NCBI RefSeq assembly: GCF_002104995.1
Contig: NW_024468364.1
Coordinates: forward strand, 1 to 30,952
DNA: 30,952 nucleotides
Reading direction: 5' to 3'
Origin: Linderina pennispora
Lineage: Eukaryota > Kickxellomycota > Kickxellomycetes > Kickxellales > Kickxellaceae
Shown here: positions 27,159 through 30,952 of the stretch, one piece after another
How the letters are laid out: each line of letters opens with the position of its first letter
Numbering within the stretch: position 1 is the stretch's first letter
Made by a program: the position numbers and the translations under genes
The notes under the pieces: generated by a model
What the model was told of the DNA's origin: nothing
What the model saw: the letters and a program-made list of their open reading frames with translations, nothing else
Database searches by the model: none

Positions 27159-27614
27159 CGTCAATGTGTAGATCGGATGTGCTCCGAAAGTCTCCGAAAT
27201 CAAGTTTTATTCCTAGCTTCCTTCTCATGTTCGCAATTTCAGTGTCCACATGCCGCATCCAAGGCGCTCTTGCCCAAATTAGAACATTTGTCCACCGTCA
27301 TCTGAGCTGGCTTGGCTTGTTTTCTTGCCTGCTGACTGCAGTTTTATTGAAGGGTCACTTTTTTTTTTTCCTTTGTCAGTGTGGCAGTGGGCCACTGCAA
27401 GGAAGGGGGGAAGGAGATTTATGTGTTGGTACAATAGATATTGAGAGAGTGAGGTGGGGGAATGCCAGGTTGTGAAATACAAGTTTGCGATGATGTGCTG
27501 GATGCAGATTCGCGTCCATGTGTAAAAGGGTTTTGGTTGGGGAGGAGGTGCATGCCGCCTGGCTTGAGCGAAAGGGGCAAAAGTTCCGGCAGCATGTCAG
27601 TGTGAAACTCGGAT
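27159..27614. other. Intergenic, convergent 3' region
   Basis: About 455 bases between the membrane-protein gene (+) and an unrecognised gene (-). A run of T lies near 27357-27370. No gene is seen. Confidence 0.4.
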
Positions 27615-28719
27615 TTACCCAAGCAGCATCGGCAGCAGCAGCGGCCGCAGAATGAGGGACCAGCTCGTGGGAAACAGCCGCTTCAGAGCTCGCTGCGAAG
27701 CGGCGACTTTGTGAAGTCGCTGGAGACGGGCCGGTGGCGGCAGACTGCCCGTGGCCCGCACGTACTCCTCGAACTGCTGGCGCTTCGGATTGGTCTCCTG
27801 CAGGCGGTTCTTGAGCGGACACACAATCTTGTCGTTGCGCATCATCAGCTGCTCGGTCGCCAGCATGGCCAGCGAGTTGTCGGGCGTGCGGAACCGGCTA
27901 GGCACGCGCGGTATCGCCCAGGTCCGCATAGAACCGTCCCCAGCTGCGCGCTGCTCGCGTGCAGTATCATCCAGCGGCCAGCAGATGCCCAGGTGGTCGG
28001 GCACGGCGTAGGGAGCAACAAGTGTGGAGTCAGACGACGCGGGACGTGCGGCGGCGGCTGCGGCGCTCCTGAGGGCTCATCCATGACCGCGTCGAAACGC
28101 CACGCCAGAAGCCATTGTGTGCCCAGCTCTCAATAAAGCTCGTCTTTTGAGGGCCGCCCCGAGTCAGCCGAACGTTCCGCAAGCAGCTCGTCGTCTGTGC
28201 CCAGCAGCGTCGTGTCATCCGATGAATACGACGCCGGCAGCATTGGCGCTGCGTCCTCGTCGATGCAGCTCGCTGAGTCGTCGAGCTCGCTGTGGCAGAA
28301 CCCGGATACGCTGGCCAGGTCCAGCAGGCCCAGCTCGGAGCGGTTCTGCAGCAGCTCGTTCACAGACATGATGCTGTCGGCCTGCGGCATCTGCAGCTCG
28401 CGCAACACCCATAAATGCTGTCCGAAGCTCAAAAAGCTTCTGGCGCTTGTCTTTGCCTGCCGTCTCGGCGGGCTTCTCAGTCTCAGGAGAGGCGGTGAGG
28501 GCTGCGCGCAGCAGCTCCAGCACGCGCGTGTGCTGATCTGTTGTTGCCGACTTTGACACTGTTGACAATAGGTGCACGACGTGCAGAGTACGCAAAGGGA
28601 GGCTGCTTCTTTGGCGACTTCCTCGAGGTGGTGTTGCTAGTGCTGGCCACGAATCCGCTGAGCTCGGCCACAGGTGCTGAACGCAGCTTCATGGCCGGCA
28701 TTGGTGATACTAAAGGCAT
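27615..28719 (-). CDS. Unrecognised protein, frameshifted
   Basis: I do not recognise this protein. The likely start is the ATG at 28719 (MPLVSPMPAMKLRSAP), with 28692 as an alternative. Successive frames carry coding-like sequence: a Ser/Lys/Pro-rich N-terminus, then DQHTRVLELLRAALTAS, then ELQMPQADSIMSVNELLQNR with an acidic Ser-rich stretch, then SWAHNGFWRGV, then DHLGICWPLDDTARE, and finally TEQLMMRNDKIVCPLKNRLQE to a stop at 27615. Frame changes near 28540, 28430, 28140, 28110 and 28040 have no fitting splice sites that I can see, so single-base errors are likely. It probably encodes roughly 365 aa, partly disordered. A TATA-like box is near 29011. Could equally be a decaying gene. Confidence 0.5.
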
Positions 28720-29579
28720 TTTATGTGTCGGTATATAGCAGGTATCGGTCGTTGTTTTAAAATTAGGCGGAACCAAATTGGGTGTATATTCAATTGAGGG
28801 TGCTAAAAAAAGTGAATGGAGAGAAGTGAAACAAACAAAAGAGAGAAAAGAATTGGATGACGGCAGAGTCTTTTTAAGGGGCCAGGAAAGGAGTACCTCA
28901 GGCGTGTAACAACAAAAAGACTGTGAAAAAGATTTAGTGAGGAGGGAGCGGTTGGGCGAGGAAAGTGACTCTACGGAAAATTGCTTTTGGGTAAAGGCCG
29001 GGCGGGGGCATTTATATGCGTCATGTTCCTTCCTCTTTGAGAATCCGCCACTGCAGCGCCAAGGGTCACAATAACTTTTCTGTCTCAACGGACATTTTGG
29101 CCTTTGAAGATTGCGCAGATATCGTCGCTGGATGACAACAAAACAGAGTGCGTTAATTTGCTGCATTGCACGCATAAATTGGTTCGGAGTGAGGATATTT
29201 TGATGTTGTCGCTTTTTCCTTTCGACGGCCGACTATTAATCAAGCCCTGGCAGAGGGGCATCTCCGCTTGCCACCGAATGTGAAAGGCCAGCCTCGATTC
29301 GGGATGCCTGCAAGGCAGCAGACTTCTAGTGGCCGTGGGGAAAATAGCAAGCGGCCAATTTATTGGCGCGTCACTGAGAGGTGCACACATGGTGCAAGCC
29401 CGAAGCACCGAGTTTAGCAGCTGGCGTGCGGGCTTATCGATTGAATTTGGCATCGATAAGCAATCACCAGATCACTGCCGATTAGTTTAACCCATGACTC
29501 TGCTGCAATAGCAGTTGCTTGGCACGTCACCTTTCTTTTTTTTTTTTGTTTCCTAAACCTACTCTCGAGCACCCGTACC
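28720..29579. other. Divergent intergenic region
   Basis: About 860 bases between the unrecognised gene (-) and the CC2D1-like gene (+). TATA-like TATAAA on the minus strand at 29011-29016. A T-run at about 29536-29548 precedes the CC2D1-like ATG. Open frames here have no recognisable content. Confidence 0.45.
29011..29016 (-). promoter_or_regulatory. TATA-like box, possibly for the unrecognised gene
   Basis: TATAAA on the minus strand about 290 bases upstream of the ATG at 28719. The long distance makes the assignment weak. Confidence 0.25.
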
Positions 29580-30952
29580 ATGTATCTTATATCAGGCCGT
29601 GCCCGCGGCTCTGCCCGCAATTCGCGCAGTCCACGGTCAGCAACACCCAGCGCTCGCCGCTGCCGCCACTGAGCCCCTCGCCGACACATCTAGCGACCTT
29701 TCTGGCATAGCTGGACTGGATCTCGACAACGACGACGGCGATGACGTTGATGCCGCTGACTTGAACGACCCGGAGCTGCTGGGCGAGCTTGCGGCTCTGC
29801 GCAGCGAATGGGCCTGTCGAGCCCCCCTGCCCGTAAAACACCAGCACGACAGCCATCACAAAATGCAGCTGCGTCGATGGCGTTCGACGAGGACGACAAA
29901 ATACTCGACAGTGTCGAGGTCACCGAGGAGGATATGAATGACCCAGGGCTATTAGCTGAGCTGTCGCAGTATGGCGGTGCGGCGATGCCAGAAGAAACCG
30001 CCAAGCCTGCCAAGGCTCCTGACAACAGTGCTTTGCTGGAAGCCCTAAACGAGCGGACAGCAGAGCTCAAGAGTGCCGCACTGACAGCCAAACGACAGGG
30101 CGATATGGACATAGCCCGTGGGATGCTTATGCAGATGAAGGCAGTGCAGGAGGCGGCAAAGTGCGTACGCTCAGGCCAGCCATTGCCCAAGGGGTTTGCT
30201 ATGCCGCCCAAGCCTACAGCTCCTGAGTCGCCCACACCAAAAGCACCTGAATCACCGGTGCTGCCAGCGCCTGGGCCTAGAAAGCCCAAAACACCTGACC
30301 TGGCCACGCAGCCGGCGCCTGAGCCGCCAGTGACCAGTGCTCCCCGCGTAGCTGCATCAGCCAGCCAAACCCCAGCCAAGGGCGTCACGTCACCAGCACC
30401 CAAACGCACTGCAGCGGTTTCCACGCCTGCACAGTCCTCCTCTACGCCCGGGCCAACCGCGCGGTATTTCTCGACGACCCGCAGCTCCAAAACCTTGCCC
30501 GGGTTGCCGTTGACTTTGGTGCCATGACGGAGCAGCTGGAGCTGCAGATCTCACATGCCACACGTCTGCCGCCCACTACCTGCGGGCCGGAGATAAACCG
30601 CGCGCGCTCGAGTTCCATCGGTACAAGAAGCGCGCACAGGCCGACCTTGCCACGGTCGCCTCATACCAGGCTAACCAGCGCCTGGCCCCGCGCCGTTCCT
30701 GCACCACGAAGTCACATGGACAGCGCCCGTGGACCAGCGCCGGGACATCTCTGTAAATGAACTCCAGATCGCCATCAAGCGCGTAGTGTCGGACGGGGAC
30801 CTGGAGGCAACGCTGAATGGCAGCGCTGACTCGTTTGTGCAGTGGGAGATCAGCTGGCCCAGAGACAAGCCCAGTAAGGCGTATGCGCGGACCATCAAGT
30901 TCAGCGAGTTCGACTCGGGCGACGTCGGTCTGGAGTATTCGCAAAACATCGC
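29580..30952 (+). CDS. CC2D1/Lgd-like protein (DM14 and C2 domains), frameshifted, runs off the window
   Basis: Resembles CC2D1A/B and fly Lethal giant discs, proteins with DM14 repeats and a C2 domain that bind the ESCRT-III subunit CHMP4/Snf7 in endosomal sorting. Read across frames it shows an acidic start with DLNDPELLGELAALR (about 29760-29805), a second such motif DMNDPGLLAELSQYGG (about 29935-29975), a DM14 repeat (NERTAELKSAALTAKRQGD, then ARGMLMQMK, about 30048-30140), a Pro/Ala-rich linker, a second DM14-like unit (YLRAGDKPRALEFHRYKKR, about 30578-30634) and the opening of a C2 domain (VNELQIAIKRVV) to the window end. The frame changes near 29660, 29806, 30445, 30555 and 30690, mostly -1. 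The start at 29580 (ACCATG context) is tentative. The 3' end lies outside. Frameshifts are more likely errors than decay. Confidence 0.8.

Noticed and set aside
29690-30490. Minus-strand ORF of 266 codons
   Set aside because: Antisense to the CC2D1-like gene, whose DM14 motifs are recognisable on the plus strand.
1-30952. CRISPR array, tRNA or rRNA gene, transposable element
   Set aside because: No regularly spaced direct repeats, no recognisable tRNA arms or rRNA core sequence, and no transposase or reverse-transcriptase motifs seen on either strand by eye.

Overview
The window looks like a fungal nuclear contig, probably from an early-diverging (zygomycete-grade) lineage. Kickxellomycotina such as Coemansia or Linderina would fit, but this is inference. 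The grounds are fungal gene families (Atg38/NRBF2-like, Sts1/Cut8-like, MOT1-like molybdate transporter, GH18 chitinase with CBM19, pepsin-like protease, diverged F-box/LRR protein), mostly intronless genes, two short GT-AG introns of 88 and 108 bp, and TATA-like boxes roughly 70-180 bp upstream of many start codons.

Layout. 1-5240: three tandem plus-strand amidase-signature genes (a 3' fragment and two full-length copies), all interrupted by single-base frameshifts. About 5.5-8.9 kb: a RidA/YjgF-family protein (+), a Ser-rich hypothetical ORF (-) and an Atg38/NRBF2-like autophagy protein (-) with a short second exon. 9.0-13.2 kb: three tandem minus-strand secreted SMP-30/gluconolactonase-like genes, the middle one fused to a C-terminal CBM19 chitin-binding module. 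13.6-16.6 kb: an Sts1/Cut8 nuclear proteasome tether (-) with one intron, and a MOT1-type molybdate transporter (-). 17.8-22.4 kb, plus strand: an LRR/F-box-like protein, a small secreted protein ending in an N-glycosylation-sequon repeat, and a pepsin-like, probably GPI-anchored aspartic protease. 22.9-24.3 kb: a GH18 chitinase with a CBM19 module (-). About 26-27.2 kb: a four-helix membrane protein (+). 27.6-28.7 kb: an unrecognised frameshifted minus-strand gene. 29.6 kb to the end: a frameshifted, truncated CC2D1/Lgd-like DM14-C2 gene (+).

The central part is rich in secreted proteins. Two of them, the lactonase-like protein and the chitinase, carry closely related CBM19 modules, which suggests secreted chitin- or cell-wall-directed functions sharing a targeting module. 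The lactonase-CBM19 fusion is the most interesting architecture in the window.

Quality caveat. Every frameshifted gene lies in the first ~5.2 kb or the last ~3.3 kb, while about 22 kb in between contains only intact ORFs. The shifts are mostly in the -1 direction and several fall in homopolymers. This fits uncorrected indel errors near contig ends better than three independent pseudogenisations, though true decay of some amidase copies cannot be excluded from sequence alone.
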